A program made the position numbers and the translations under genes. Of a stretch of 64,000 nt of DNA, positions 35,592 through 45,362 are shown piece by piece. Source of the stretch: Armatimonadetes bacterium Uphvl-Ar2 (GTDB lineage Bacteria > Armatimonadota > Fimbriimonadia > Fimbriimonadales > Fimbriimonadaceae); contig CP021424.1 in the NCBI GenBank assembly GCA_002162095.1, positions 1,302,001 to 1,366,000 of the forward strand. The letters run 5' to 3'. Below the pieces are notes generated by a model. The model saw nothing but the letters and a program-made list of their open reading frames with translations. It was not told where the DNA came from and did not search any database. The first letter of the stretch is position 1; every line of letters starts with the position of its first letter.

Positions 35592-36653
35592 ATGGTGGGT
35601 GCCCTGGCGCTGGCGTGGTTGGGCTCGATGAGCATGAATATGGGTGCGACGGATGGTCTCGGTACGTTTGCGATGGACGTGGTGGTCTACGGCCAATCGG
35701 GGCAGGAACTGAAGGGCGATTCCCGCTGGTCCACGGTCTACGAAGACTACACCTACTGGTTTTCCAGCGAACGAAACCTGAACCTCTTCCTGGCGGATCC
35801 GGGGCGATTTGCCGTGCAGCTGGGCGGTGCCTGCGGCCGCATGGGGCCGCTGAGCGGACGGGGAGAAACCTCGCGTATGGCCCGGTTTAACGGCCAATTA
35901 TTTATCTTTGCCAGCGACGCCTGCCGGGATGCATTCATGGCGCGCCCCTCCCAGTTCTTGCAAACGCCGGACCCCGAGCCGGCTTACGACGCCGAGAATT
36001 ACGCCCTGGCGATGGACAAGATCGTGAACGCCCGGGAAGCCACGGTCACCCCGGCGAGCACTACCGATTTGACGATTGAAGTGGTGCGGTTCCGAGCGGA
36101 CCCTAGCAACCCGAACTCCTACCGCACCACCCAGGTGTTCTCGCCCCTGGGCTACCAAGACCTGTCCAGTTGGGATGGCAAGACGTTCGAGTGGAAGTGG
36201 GTGCCGGAAGGCGCACGCCGCCCCCGGGTGGAGTACGACCTGCCTAACGTGTTCCAGCGCGACAACGAAGGCAAGATCATGGGCGGCGTGGCCGCCGCCG
36301 AGCGCGAATTGAGCAATGCCTGGGCGGCAAACCCCATCAGTTTCTTAGTGGCGTGGCCGTTCTCGGTGCAAAACAAGTTCGCCCTCAATCCGGACGGGAC
36401 GGTGCAAATCCACCGTGCCGGGACGCTCATCACGGTGACCTTCGATCCCGCCACCAAGCTGCCGAAGTCGGTGGCGTACCGGGGGCGGCGCCCGAACTCG
36501 ACCTGGGGCAACTTGAACCTGGTGATTGACGGCTGGGGCAACTACGAGCGGGACGGCGTGAAGCTCAAGCTCCCCAACGCGTGGCACGTGATGGCCGACG
36601 GCGCGAAGGTGGACGAAGTGAAGCCCGCCGACCTCGAAATCCGCGTCCGCTGA
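35592..36653 (+). CDS. Exported protein with two YHS-like domains
   Basis: A 353-residue protein with a short hydrophobic N-terminus (MVGALALAWLGSMSMNM) that could act as a signal sequence. Two YHS-type units are visible: residues ~28-85, with VYEDYTYWFSSERNLNLFLADPGRF and GGACGRM, and ~90-125, with RMARFNGQLFIFASDACRDAF and MARPSQFL. YHS units often bind metals or occur next to metal transporters. The C-terminal ~220 residues are a separate beta-rich domain (TDLTIEVVRFRADPSNPN, LITVTFDPATKLPKSVAYRG) that resembles lipoprotein-localisation folds. Function unknown. It lies ten bases after the DUF1801-like gene. Confidence 0.7.
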   Translation: MVGALALAWLGSMSMNMGATDGLGTFAMDVVVYGQSGQELKGDSRWSTVYEDYTYWFSSERNLNLFLADPGRFAVQLGGACGRMGPLSGRGETSRMARFNGQLFIFASDACRDAFMARPSQFLQTPDPEPAYDAENYALAMDKIVNAREATVTPASTTDLTIEVVRFRADPSNPNSYRTTQVFSPLGYQDLSSWDGKTFEWKWVPEGARRPRVEYDLPNVFQRDNEGKIMGGVAAAERELSNAWAANPISFLVAWPFSVQNKFALNPDGTVQIHRAGTLITVTFDPATKLPKSVAYRGRRPNSTWGNLNLVIDGWGNYERDGVKLKLPNAWHVMADGAKVDEVKPADLEIRVR

Positions 36654-36702
36654 GGCTGAACCCTAGACAAGCGGGCGCCCCCGGCGTCATGCTGAACCCA
36701 TC

Positions 36703-38298
36703 TTGGCGTCTTCCACTCACGTCAACCCGCTGCGCTTTGTGCCGGTGCTGTATTTCATGCAGGCCCTGCCGGTCGCGCTGGTACAGGACCTAAGTTTGGT
36801 CATCTATAAGAGCCTTGGCTTGCCGGACGGTGACATCTTGCGCTGGACCAGTTTGCTAGCTTTACCTTGGAGCATCAAGTTTCTGTGGGGGCCGCTGGTC
36901 GAGTTGAGCAGCACTAAACGCAAGTGGTTGCTCCTCATGCAGGCATTGATTGTGGTGGGAATGCTAGCTACCGCTTTCGCGATACAGACGCCGAACTTTT
37001 TCGGAATCACACTCGCCATTTTTGCCACGATAGCAATTTTCAGCGCAACGTGCGATATTGCCACGGACGGCTATTACCTTTTATCAATGTCCCGTGATGA
37101 ACAGAGTAAGTATGTTGGTCTTATTCCTACGTCTGCTAGATTAGGAAGGCTTTTCGCGACAGCCTTGATCGTTCTTCTTACGGGCAAGCTCATAAATGGC
37201 GATATCACTGGCTCCCCAGTGCAAGCGAATCAAGCATGGGGAATCGGACTATTCTTGTTGGCGGGTGTTTACGCACTTGGGCGTGTGCTCGGCCCATTCC
37301 TACTGCCCAAACCCGACGGCGATATCGAAAGGCGATTGCCGGAAGGAGAATCTGGCCAAAACACCGTCCGGTTAGGTTCATTGATTGCGACTGGAGGTTT
37401 CATCTACTTCGGGGCTGGAGCTATCTTTCGGTTGCTTGGTGCGGGCTTGAGCGCTCTGGGCATTCAAGCTGAGAAATGGAAGCCGGTGGCAACTGACCTT
37501 TACTTCCTCTTCGTCAAGTTCGCGGAGAAAGTGCCCGGTATTCAGGCAGAACTCATCAACCTTGTGATTGCCGTTTTGGGCACGGCAATCTTTGGCCGGC
37601 TCGCAAAGAGGAAACTCGAGAACACTGAAATCAAGACGGCACTAGTCACGTTCTTTGGGCAACCTGCCATAGGGAGGATTTTAGCGTTCTTGCTATTTTA
37701 TAGGTTTGGTGAAGCAGTTATCGGAAAGCTAGTTCCAGTCTTCCTGCAAGATAAGTACACCGGTCCCGGGGATATCACTCATGGACTAGGGTTCGATGTG
37801 GAAACGTTCGGTTATGTTAACGGTGTTTACGGCGTCGTTGGAATTCTATTGGGCGGCATTATTGGAGGTATGTTCATCAGCCGGGTGGGGATTCGCAAGA
37901 GTTTCTGGCCCCTGGCTGCGGCAATGAATATTCCCAACATCATGTACATTTGGGCGGCTTCGGCTTTACCTGGTGCTGGTCCAATGTCCGTGGTGATGTT
38001 TGTTGATCAATTCGGTTACGGGTTCGGCTTTGCCGGCTACCTGGTGGCGCTGATGTACATTGCTCAGCAAAATCCCAACTACCGCACCGCGCACTACGCT
38101 ATTGGTACAGGGCTGGGGGCGACTTTTATCATGCTCGCTGGAATTCTTGGCGCAGCGCTTGTTGACAACTTGGACTACGGACCGATTTTCTGGATAGTTC
38201 TGGCATTTGCGTTTCCTTGCCTCCTTACGATCCTGCTATTGCCAAAAGAGATATTGGATTCGAAGGGGGCCGAAGTCAGCTTGGCCGATCTTGAGTAA
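36703..38298 (+). CDS. AmpG-like MFS permease
   Basis: A 531-residue membrane protein with about 12-14 helices. The start phrase FVPVLYFMQALPVALVQDLSL and the block LLALPWSIKFLWGPLVELSS with the following KRKWLLLMQ match AmpG and BT1-type transporters; ATCDIATDGYYLLSM continues the family pattern. AmpG imports anhydro-muropeptides for cell wall recycling; the substrate here is not proven. The probable start is TTG 36703, since no in-frame ATG is near. The gene and the neighbouring DNA up to about 38.9 kb use more A/T than most of the window, a hint of transfer or relaxed codon use. Confidence 0.82.
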   Translation: MASSTHVNPLRFVPVLYFMQALPVALVQDLSLVIYKSLGLPDGDILRWTSLLALPWSIKFLWGPLVELSSTKRKWLLLMQALIVVGMLATAFAIQTPNFFGITLAIFATIAIFSATCDIATDGYYLLSMSRDEQSKYVGLIPTSARLGRLFATALIVLLTGKLINGDITGSPVQANQAWGIGLFLLAGVYALGRVLGPFLLPKPDGDIERRLPEGESGQNTVRLGSLIATGGFIYFGAGAIFRLLGAGLSALGIQAEKWKPVATDLYFLFVKFAEKVPGIQAELINLVIAVLGTAIFGRLAKRKLENTEIKTALVTFFGQPAIGRILAFLLFYRFGEAVIGKLVPVFLQDKYTGPGDITHGLGFDVETFGYVNGVYGVVGILLGGIIGGMFISRVGIRKSFWPLAAAMNIPNIMYIWAASALPGAGPMSVVMFVDQFGYGFGFAGYLVALMYIAQQNPNYRTAHYAIGTGLGATFIMLAGILGAALVDNLDYGPIFWIVLAFAFPCLLTILLLPKEILDSKGAEVSLADLE

Positions 38299-38301
38299 CG
38301 A

Positions 38302-39075
38302 CTAGCCGGGGGTGTGCGGGCGCACTTCGGCGGGAGCGTCTTCGCTCACCGGGGCCGGGGTGGACTGCGCCAGCCGCTCTTGCAGTTCGGAGTTCTGGAT
38401 GTCTACGGCTTCCTGGGCTTTCTCGCTAAGATCATCTGCGAGCCTCTCTCCCGCTTCATGCCCACGCCGAAGTAGGTGCCTAGCCAAAAATGTAGCTCCA
38501 CCTGAGAGCAACAGAGCAATCACAAGGCCAGCGATTGGTGCACCTTCAGTGGCACCAATCCCAATGGCAAATGCGGAAAGCATGAAGGCGGGATACAAGG
38601 GAATGAACAAGGGCATGAATGCTCCCGTACGCACCTCAATGCGGGTGCGGCCGTTGCGGGAGGTGATGTTCATCTTGCCGATGGCCGGTCCGCACATCAC
38701 ATTGCCAAAGATCCGCCGCCCGATCTGCTGGATACCGGCCTGATTGCCCCCTCGATGCTGGCGTTGAACCGCCTTAACATCTTCGATCACAAGATCAAAA
38801 TTCTCGGGCTCAATTTCGCCCTCCACCACGCGCTCGTTCACTTGCTCCAGCTGGACACGGCGCTTCGTGCTCTCTACTGGCTCAGCTTTTTCTAAGGCTC
38901 GCCGGAGGAAGTTCGGGTCAATGCCGGCCTCGTGGGCAATGCGCTCCAGCTCTTCGGCCGTGATGCCGGGGGTGTAAGCGGGGTCGGACTCGCGGTCTTC
39001 CTCTTGCAGCTTCGCCGCTCGCTGCAGGATTTCTGAAGCTTCCTGCTCGCTAAATATGCGCTTGCCGCCCGACAC
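38302..39075 (-). CDS. Membrane protein with N-terminal helical domain, unknown function
   Basis: A 257-residue protein not assigned to a family. The first ~70 residues are charged helices, including the repeat-like phrase ITAEELERIAHEAGIDPNFLRRAL, a pattern seen in several membrane proteins of unknown role. A middle beta-rich domain (GNVMCGPAIGKMNITSRNGRTRIEV) leads to two membrane helices (FMPLFIPLYPAFMLSAFAIGIG and PIAGLVIALLLSGGATFLARHL), and the tail is a charged helix with Glu-Arg repeats. Converges with the AmpG-like gene, three bases between the two stops. Confidence 0.6.
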   Translation of the reverse strand: MSGGKRIFSEQEASEILQRAAKLQEEDRESDPAYTPGITAEELERIAHEAGIDPNFLRRALEKAEPVESTKRRVQLEQVNERVVEGEIEPENFDLVIEDVKAVQRQHRGGNQAGIQQIGRRIFGNVMCGPAIGKMNITSRNGRTRIEVRTGAFMPLFIPLYPAFMLSAFAIGIGATEGAPIAGLVIALLLSGGATFLARHLLRRGHEAGERLADDLSEKAQEAVDIQNSELQERLAQSTPAPVSEDAPAEVRPHTPG

Positions 39076-39146
39076 GCCCCCATTATAACGGCCTGGCCGC
39101 GCGTCCGGGCCGCGCCAAGGCCGCTAGGTAACATCTAGGTGACCTC

Positions 39147-41792
39147 ATGAGTGACAGCTTTCAGACTCGCGTCACCACCAGCCTTGCCGGTAAGGACTAC
39201 ACGATTTACTCCCTTCCCCGCCTCGCCGAGCAAGGGCGCAACCTCGATCGGCTTCCGTATTCGCACAAGATTCTGCTGGAAAATCTTCTGCGCTTGGAAG
39301 ACGGCGTCAACACCCGCGCCGCCGATATCGAAGCCCTGTTGAACTGGGACCCGAAGGCGGAACCGAACCACGAAATCGCTTTCACCCCCGCACGCGTTCT
39401 TTTGCAAGACTTCACCGGGGTGCCCTGCGTGGTGGACCTGGCCAGCATGCGTGACGCGATGGCCGAACTGGGCGGCGACCCGCAGCGCATCAACCCGCTG
39501 CAGCCGGTGGAGCTCGTGATTGACCACAGCGTGCAGGTGGACCAATACGGCACGAACGCTGCGCTCCAGATCAACCTGGACCTGGAATACGAGCGCAACA
39601 CCGAGCGCTACCAGTTCCTCAAGTGGGGGCAAGGGGCGTTTGACAACTTTAAGGTGGTGCCGCCCAACACCGGCATTTGCCACCAGGTGAATCTGGAATA
39701 CCTGGCGCGCGTGGTCTTCACCGAAGGCGATACCGCCTTCCTCGATACGCTGGTGGGCACGGACAGCCACACGACGATGATCAACGGCCTGGGCGTTCTG
39801 GGTTGGGGTGTCGGGGGCATCGAAGCCGAAGCCGCCATGCTCGGCCAGCCGGTTTCCATGCTCATCCCGCAAGTGGTGGGCTTCCGCCTTACCGGCAGCC
39901 TGCGAGAAGGTGCCACGGCCACCGACCTGGTGCTGACCGTGACCGAAATGCTGCGCAAGCACGGCGTGGTGGGCAAGTTTGTAGAGTTCTATGGCCCGGG
40001 GGTGAGCACCTTGCCGCTGGCCGACCGCGCCACCATCGCCAACATGGCCCCTGAATACGGTGCCACCTGTGGCCTCTTCCCGGTGGACGCCGAGACGATC
40101 CGCTACCTGCGCACCAGCGGCCGCGACGAAACCCACATTGCCCGGGTGGAGGCGTATTACCGCGCGCAGAACCTGTTCCACTCGGCTGATATGCCGGAAG
40201 CCGAATACAGCAGCACGCTGTCGCTGGACCTCAGTGACGTGCAACCGAGCGTGGCGGGTCCGAAGCGTCCGCAAGACCGCAGCATTCTGAGCCAGGCGCA
40301 GGCCAGCTTCCGCAACGTGTTCCCGCACCGCGAGAAGACCCCGGCCGTGTTGAACGATGGCGACGTGGTCATCGCGGCCATCACCAGCTGCACCAACACC
40401 AGCAACCCGAGCGTGATGATGGCGGCGGGCATCGTGGCGCGCAAGGCGGTGGCCAAGGGCCTGAAGCCCAAGGCGTGGGTAAAGACGAGCCTCGCCCCCG
40501 GTAGCCGCGTGGTCACCGAATACTTGGCGCACTCAGGCCTGCTTTCCGACCTCGAGTCGGTCGGATTCAACGTGGTGGGCTACGGGTGTACGACCTGCAT
40601 TGGCAACAGTGGTCCGCTGCCGGAGTCCATTAGCGCCCAGGTGAAGGAGCGCGACCTGGCCGTAGTGAGCGTGCTGAGTGGTAACCGCAACTTTGAAGGC
40701 CGCGTGAACCAGGACGTGAAGGCGAACTACCTGATGTCGCCGCCGCTGGTGGTGGCCTACGCCCTCGCCGGCACGATTGACATCGACCTGACCAAGGATC
40801 CGATTGGCTTGGATGCCAACGAGCAGCCGGTGTTCCTCCGGGATATCTGGCCGACCCAGCAGGAGATTGCGGAGACGGTGGAAACCTACATCACTCGCGA
40901 AATGTACAGCAAGAGCTACGCCAACGTGTTTGATGGCGACGAAGCTTGGAAGAACCTGGCCGTGCCGACCGGCGAACGCTACGAGTGGCAACCGGACAGC
41001 ACCTATGTGCGCCGGGGCCCTTACTTCGATGGTATGGAAGCCTCGGCCCCGTCCCGGGTGCAAGACCTGAACGGCATGAAGGTGCTGGCTCTGCTGGCCG
41101 ATAGCATCACCACCGACCACATCAGCCCGGCGGGCTCGATCAAGGCGGATTCCCCGGCGGGTCGCTATCTGCAAGAGAACAACGTGCCCCTGCACTTGTT
41201 CAACAGCTACGGATCGCGGCGCGGCAACCACGAGGTGATGATTCGAGGCACGTTTGCTAACGTGCGACTGCGCAACCAACTGGCCCCGGGTACCGAAGGC
41301 GGGTGGACCACCTACCTGCCGACGGGCGATGTGATGAGCATCTACGATGCCGCCGAGAAGTACGCCGCCAGCAATACGGGCCTCATCGTGATTGCCGGGC
41401 GCGAATACGGCACGGGTTCCAGCCGCGACTGGGCGGCCAAGGGCACGTTGCTCCTGGGGGTGAAGGCGGTGCTGGCCGAATCGTTCGAGCGTATCCACCG
41501 CAGCAACCTCATTGGCATGGGCGTGATGCCGCTCCAGTTCATGGAAGGCGAAAGCGCGGCCAGCCTCGGCCTCACGGGTCAGGAAGAGTTCAGCCTGGTG
41601 GGCATGAGCGAGGCGCTGGTGCACCAGTTCAAGGACGGCAAGGTGCTGCCCATGCGCGCCACCACCGAGGACGGCAACGTGAAGACGTTTGACGTCATGG
41701 TGCGCCTCGATACGCTCACGGAAATGGAGTACTACCGCCACGGCGGCGTGCTGCAATACGTGCTGCGGCGCATGGTGGCCGGCGAAGCCTAA
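39147..41792 (+). CDS. acnA: Aconitate hydratase A
   Basis: An 881-residue aconitase of the AcnA/IRP type, converting citrate to isocitrate in the TCA cycle. The three [4Fe-4S] cysteines are Cys415 ([10 protein letters not shown]), Cys481 and Cys484 ([13 protein letters not shown]). The substrate-binding signatures [41 protein letters not shown], and [15 protein letters not shown] are intact, and the swivelling C-terminal domain ends in LRRMVAGEA. It stands alone with a terminator behind it; start ATG at 39147. Confidence 0.97.
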   Translation: MSDSFQTRVTTSLAGKDYTIYSLPRLAEQGRNLDRLPYSHKILLENLLRLEDGVNTRAADIEALLNWDPKAEPNHEIAFTPARVLLQDFTGVPCVVDLASMRDAMAELGGDPQRINPLQPVELVIDHSVQVDQYGTNAALQINLDLEYERNTERYQFLKWGQGAFDNFKVVPPNTGICHQVNLEYLARVVFTEGDTAFLDTLVGTDSHTTMINGLGVLGWGVGGIEAEAAMLGQPVSMLIPQVVGFRLTGSLREGATATDLVLTVTEMLRKHGVVGKFVEFYGPGVSTLPLADRATIANMAPEYGATCGLFPVDAETIRYLRTSGRDETHIARVEAYYRAQNLFHSADMPEAEYSSTLSLDLSDVQPSVAGPKRPQDRSILSQAQASFRNVFPHREKTPAVLNDGDVVIAAITSCTNTSNPSVMMAAGIVARKAVAKGLKPKAWVKTSLAPGSRVVTEYLAHSGLLSDLESVGFNVVGYGCTTCIGNSGPLPESISAQVKERDLAVVSVLSGNRNFEGRVNQDVKANYLMSPPLVVAYALAGTIDIDLTKDPIGLDANEQPVFLRDIWPTQQEIAETVETYITREMYSKSYANVFDGDEAWKNLAVPTGERYEWQPDSTYVRRGPYFDGMEASAPSRVQDLNGMKVLALLADSITTDHISPAGSIKADSPAGRYLQENNVPLHLFNSYGSRRGNHEVMIRGTFANVRLRNQLAPGTEGGWTTYLPTGDVMSIYDAAEKYAASNTGLIVIAGREYGTGSSRDWAAKGTLLLGVKAVLAESFERIHRSNLIGMGVMPLQFMEGESAASLGLTGQEEFSLVGMSEALVHQFKDGKVLPMRATTEDGNVKTFDVMVRLDTLTEMEYYRHGGVLQYVLRRMVAGEA

Positions 41793-41817
41793 GCCCTTTC
41801 GGTTCAGGCACAAAAAG

Positions 41818-41850
41818 CCCTCATTCCCAAGCGGGAGTGGGGGTTATCTT
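41818..41850 (+). terminator. Terminator after acnA
   Basis: An 11-bp stem (CCCTCATTCCC with GGGAGTGGGGG, two G-T pairs) with loop AAGC, then TTATCTT. Confidence 0.75.
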
Positions 41851-41851
41851 G

Positions 41852-42892
41852 TTAGCGGATGGCGTCGCGGAGAGCGGTTTCCAGCGCGGCCATCAGGTCG
41901 CCTTTCACCGGGCGGCGCACAATGCGCGGCTCGGGGTGGTTGGGCCGGCTGACGATCACCTCAATCAGTTGCCCTTCGGGTCCCCGGTCAATCAGCAGGG
42001 CGTCCCGGATGATGCCTTCGCCCAGGTCTTCGCGCTGCATCACGGCGGCGAGGGCCTCGTGCAATGAGCGCGGGCGTTGGGCTTTGCTCTCCCGCTTGCG
42101 GGCCAGGGCATCGCGGCTAGCGGCATTGATGAGGTCGTCCACGTTGGCGGCCCCGTGTTCGGCAGCGCGGCCGACGCGGCGACCCCCGGCCAAGCCAACG
42201 GTATAGCCCACGGGCTCGGGCACGCCCTCCACCGTGACCTGCAAGCCCCGGAGGGTCTCAGCCAGGGCTTCGGCGCGGGCACGCTCGCTGGGCATGCCGA
42301 TGGCGAATTCATCGCCCCCAAACCGCACCAGAACGGCATCGGCCGGGGTGTGGTCCTTCAGCACTTGGGCCAGGGCCTGCAGCACATGGTCGCCCACCAC
42401 GTGGCCGTAGCGCTTGTTGTAAAGCCCAAAGTCGTTGAGGTCAATGAAGATGATGGTGATCTCTTGTCCGTCTTCGAGGCATGCTTGACCCCACTCCCGG
42501 AGGCGATCGCTGAACTCAAGGCCGGTTAACGGGTCGAAGGTGCGCCCCACCTCACCTAAGAAGTCGTTGGGGCTCAGCACGCCCAGGTACTTGCCCTCTT
42601 TGGTGATGATTGCGGCCTGGCTCTGCTGCGCCGACATGCGGCGGGCGGCTTCGCTAAGCGGCGTGCTGACATCCAGCACCACGCGGATGGGTTCGGCGAG
42701 GCTCAAGAGCTTCGATTCGCCCGGAGCGTGCACGAGCAAGGGTGAGTGGACCGTGCCAATAATGCGGCCGTTATCCACCAGGGCCAGGGTGCGCGGGGCA
42801 TCATGGTCCACGAGTTCCCGCGATTCGGCCACCGTCAACTGGGCGTTGAGGGGAGCTTCGATGCGCGTGAGCTTTTCAAGATTGGATGCCAT
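41852..42892 (-). CDS. CBS-domain diguanylate cyclase
   Basis: A 346-residue cytoplasmic protein. The N-terminal ~120 residues are a CBS pair (residues ~10-60 and 70-120; phrases TLALVDNGRIIGTVH and AAIITKEGKYLGVLSPNDFLG), which usually binds adenine nucleotides. Then comes a GGDEF domain with FDPLTGLEFSDRLREW and RFGGDEF (GGDEF at 192-196), intact for c-di-GMP synthesis; IIFIDLNDFGLYNKRYGHVVGDHVL completes the fold. A C-terminal domain of ~70 residues (RPRSLHEALAAVMQREDLG) is unassigned. The architecture suggests that the energy charge or S-adenosyl compounds tune c-di-GMP synthesis. Confidence 0.88.
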   Translation of the reverse strand: MASNLEKLTRIEAPLNAQLTVAESRELVDHDAPRTLALVDNGRIIGTVHSPLLVHAPGESKLLSLAEPIRVVLDVSTPLSEAARRMSAQQSQAAIITKEGKYLGVLSPNDFLGEVGRTFDPLTGLEFSDRLREWGQACLEDGQEITIIFIDLNDFGLYNKRYGHVVGDHVLQALAQVLKDHTPADAVLVRFGGDEFAIGMPSERARAEALAETLRGLQVTVEGVPEPVGYTVGLAGGRRVGRAAEHGAANVDDLINAASRDALARKRESKAQRPRSLHEALAAVMQREDLGEGIIRDALLIDRGPEGQLIEVIVSRPNHPEPRIVRRPVKGDLMAALETALRDAIR

Positions 42893-42927
42893 GACCGGAG
42901 CCTAGTGAGGGTTCAGACGCGCAAGAA

Positions 42928-43917
42928 CTACTCCAGGTCGTACACATGGCGGTGAATCCTCAGGAAAACCCGGTCTTTGCACAGGGCCAATCTGGTACTT
43001 GCACCGGCGCGCCGGGACTGACGGCGGATGCTCTCGCTGAGAAGATAAATCTCGCCCGGGGAGCGCTGCATATAGGCGGCGACCACATCTTCGCGAAAAC
43101 CGGCCACCCGCAGCATCACATGGCTGGTGTAGCTGGCCACCTGCTGCTCCTTGCCATCGCGGAGGGCATCGGCCACGCCTTCGGCAAACGCGTCGCGGAT
43201 ATCCCATGCCATGCCCTGAGGCATTAGGGGTTCTAGCAAGGGGCACGCGCGAAGGACCGCATCGCGGTGGCTCCAATCGCGACCCACCAGGCGCAGGCGT
43301 TGCATAGCGCCGTGAAGGCACAGGCCGCTGGGGGCGGCGTAGCGGGCCATCATGGCCGCCAGGGTGGGGTGCAGGCGCAGGCCGGCAATCTGGGCGAGCT
43401 GAGACGTGAGGACGATGCGCTCGCGGCGGTCGGGGCGGGGCACCGTGACGTCGCGCCAGCGTCCGGCCAGCGGCAGTGGGGAGCCCGAAGCCAAGCTGAT
43501 CATGGTCGGCAGGCCCCGTCGTACGCGTTGGGCAAGCGCCTGCGTGAGTTGGTGCTGGGCGCGAGCCATCCGGTCGTGCAGGGTGACGTCATCGAGGATA
43601 AGAACATCGGGAGCGCGCGAGAATCGGTCGAACTGCCAGTGCGGGGCGGATTCGTGAACGACCTGGCGGGCTTCGGTGCTCATCAGACCCGCGACCGAGC
43701 CCAGGATGACGGACTTGCCCCATCCCGAGGGGCCGCGAAGGCACACGAAGCGCGACTCACCCGTGACAAACGCTTCGGCCGCAGCAATGGCCGCCGAGTT
43801 GCTCGGCAGGGGCGTAAGACCGCGCAATTCGTCACGTACGGGGGTGCCGATACGCAACTCAGAGAGTTCGAAAACAGACATAGTGGCCGGGAGACCGATT
43901 AGGATTTTGCCCGGCAT
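42928..43917 (-). CDS. DnaA-like / Hda-like P-loop ATPase, divergent
   Basis: A 329-residue protein with the AAA+ core of the DnaA group: Walker A RGPSGWGKSVILGS (GPSGWGKS at 62-69), Walker B PDVLILDD (105-110) and the segment QLTQALAQRVRRGLPTMISLASG, as in DnaA where this region precedes sensor I. The following helical lid and a C-terminal ~60-residue helical domain (REDVVAAYMQRSPGEIYLLSES) resemble DnaA domain IV only weakly, and no DHTTV-type signature is seen. An ATG at 43881 gives a 317-residue alternative. It may be a regulator of initiation or a degenerate paralogue rather than DnaA itself. A single TTATCCCCA element lies upstream. Confidence 0.55.
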   Translation of the reverse strand: MPGKILIGLPATMSVFELSELRIGTPVRDELRGLTPLPSNSAAIAAAEAFVTGESRFVCLRGPSGWGKSVILGSVAGLMSTEARQVVHESAPHWQFDRFSRAPDVLILDDVTLHDRMARAQHQLTQALAQRVRRGLPTMISLASGSPLPLAGRWRDVTVPRPDRRERIVLTSQLAQIAGLRLHPTLAAMMARYAAPSGLCLHGAMQRLRLVGRDWSHRDAVLRACPLLEPLMPQGMAWDIRDAFAEGVADALRDGKEQQVASYTSHVMLRVAGFREDVVAAYMQRSPGEIYLLSESIRRQSRRAGASTRLALCKDRVFLRIHRHVYDLE

Positions 43918-44053
43918 TTCCGGGGAAAATCTGCCAGAAGATACAGGCCTTCCGGGGTGCCCATTGAACCTGAATCGAGGGGTTTTGGATCAGTTGTTGC
44001 AGTGAAAGTAGCAAATCAGAAAAGTGACAGCGAGTTTTCCCGCTTTCCCCAAG

Positions 44054-44062
44054 TTATCCCCA
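44054..44062. promoter_or_regulatory. Near-consensus DnaA box (TTATCCCCA)
   Basis: One mismatch to TTATCCACA, in the intergenic gap upstream of the DnaA-like gene (43918-44084). A single box is not enough to call an origin; no AT-rich unwinding region or cluster is visible. Confidence 0.3.
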
Positions 44063-44084
44063 CTCACTCCTGTCTCCGCGGGGA

Positions 44085-45353
44085 TTAGTGCTTGATCTTC
44101 TCCCAGTACGACTCGTAGTCGAACGTGGGTGAGTGGTCCGGCACGTGGCAGGTCATGCACGATTCCTTGCCCACCTTGGGCATCGGGTTCTCAAACGGGG
44201 CGGTGACGTGCGCCTTGCCGCCCCCGTGGCAGCTTTCGCAGCCCACGGCGTCCAGGCCGGTGACGCGTTCGGGCGGGTTGAATCCGTCGGCGCGGTCTAG
44301 GCCCACCACGTGGCACCCCACGCAGTCAGGGTCGCGGTCTTGGTGCTCCTGTTCCAGAGTGCGCAGGGCCTTGGCGTGGGCACTGGCGTGCCACGTATTG
44401 TAGGCGTCGTTGTGACAAGACATACACGCATCCGAGCCCGCGAGTCCGGCAGCCGCTCCGCGCGGGACTTGCTCCAGGAGTTGTTCCTCGCGCACTTGAT
44501 CCACGTATTGGCGGAAGAGGGCGGCGGCTTCGGGGTCGTCCTCGATTTCGGGGCCAAGCGGAATGGCCTGGTACCGACGCCATTCGCCATCCCGGAAGCT
44601 CAACTGCAAGACGGCTTTCGCCTTCGGCCCGGGGCTGACGAGCCAAGTTTTGCCTTCTCGTAGAGGTTCACCAGCGGCTTGTTCGTCGCTTCGATAGATG
44701 ATGAGAGCGAGGGCGGGCCAGCGCTTCGCCATCTGTCGGGCGGCTTCGGCGTTGCCATCAATCATCAGAATCGGGGACTTGCCCAGGGCTTCGGCTTCGG
44801 CCAGGAGCTCACCCACAGCGGTGGCCTCCGGCACCGGCGTGCCGCCCAGCAAAGTGGCGACCTGCGCGGCAGCGGGGTCGAGCGATCCGATCAAGAAGGG
44901 GCCGCGTTCTATCCACCTTTCCCAGGTCACATCGGCGCCAGGCTGCACGGCCAGGGTGGTCATCCGGTCGCCGCTCAGGCGCTGTACCTGGGCCAGCTGG
45001 GCGCTGCCCAGGCGGGCTTCGGCGCCCGAGAGGGCCACGGCATCCACGCCCAAGGCTTGCCACAGTTGGGCAAGGGTCTCGGTCTTGAGGACATCCTGCC
45101 GTCCGAGCCCCCCGCTGGCGCGTCCGGCCTCCAGCACCACGGTGCGCCCCGGCACGGTGAGTTGACGCACGAGCGCGGCGCGGCGGCGAATCCCGCCGAT
45201 CATGGGTTTGGTGCAGCCGCAGGGGCTGAGATAGCCCTGGGTATCGCCGCTAATGAGGAGGGTCCAGGTGTCGGGCGCGGCCGGGGTGTCAGCCGGGCGC
45301 ACCATGCCCGCGATGAGCATGAGCAGCGCGGACAGTCCCCAGAAGACCCTCAT
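44085..45353 (-). CDS. Tetraheme cytochrome c with N-terminal metallophosphatase-like domain
   Basis: A 422-residue exported protein. Signal peptide MRVFWGLSALLMLIAGMVRP; then a domain with LLISGDTQGYLSPCGCTKP and GGIRRRAALVRQL, as in proteins related to the N-terminus of 5'-nucleotidases. Four CxxCH heme sites follow: CMSCH (310-314), CVGCH (344-348), CESCH (372-376) and CMTCH (399-403), with further histidines (HASAHAKAL) for axial ligands, in the style of cytochrome c554-like domains. It is an electron carrier in the periplasm. The DUF1573 gene starts just upstream, ten bases away, so the two form an operon. Confidence 0.88.
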   Translation of the reverse strand: MRVFWGLSALLMLIAGMVRPADTPAAPDTWTLLISGDTQGYLSPCGCTKPMIGGIRRRAALVRQLTVPGRTVVLEAGRASGGLGRQDVLKTETLAQLWQALGVDAVALSGAEARLGSAQLAQVQRLSGDRMTTLAVQPGADVTWERWIERGPFLIGSLDPAAAQVATLLGGTPVPEATAVGELLAEAEALGKSPILMIDGNAEAARQMAKRWPALALIIYRSDEQAAGEPLREGKTWLVSPGPKAKAVLQLSFRDGEWRRYQAIPLGPEIEDDPEAAALFRQYVDQVREEQLLEQVPRGAAAGLAGSDACMSCHNDAYNTWHASAHAKALRTLEQEHQDRDPDCVGCHVVGLDRADGFNPPERVTGLDAVGCESCHGGGKAHVTAPFENPMPKVGKESCMTCHVPDHSPTFDYESYWEKIKH

Positions 45354-45362
45354 GACTGAATC

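Noticed and set aside
43918-44084. Gap before the DnaA-like gene considered as oriC
   Set aside because: Only one near-consensus DnaA box and no AT-rich stretch; dnaN and other origin neighbours are absent.
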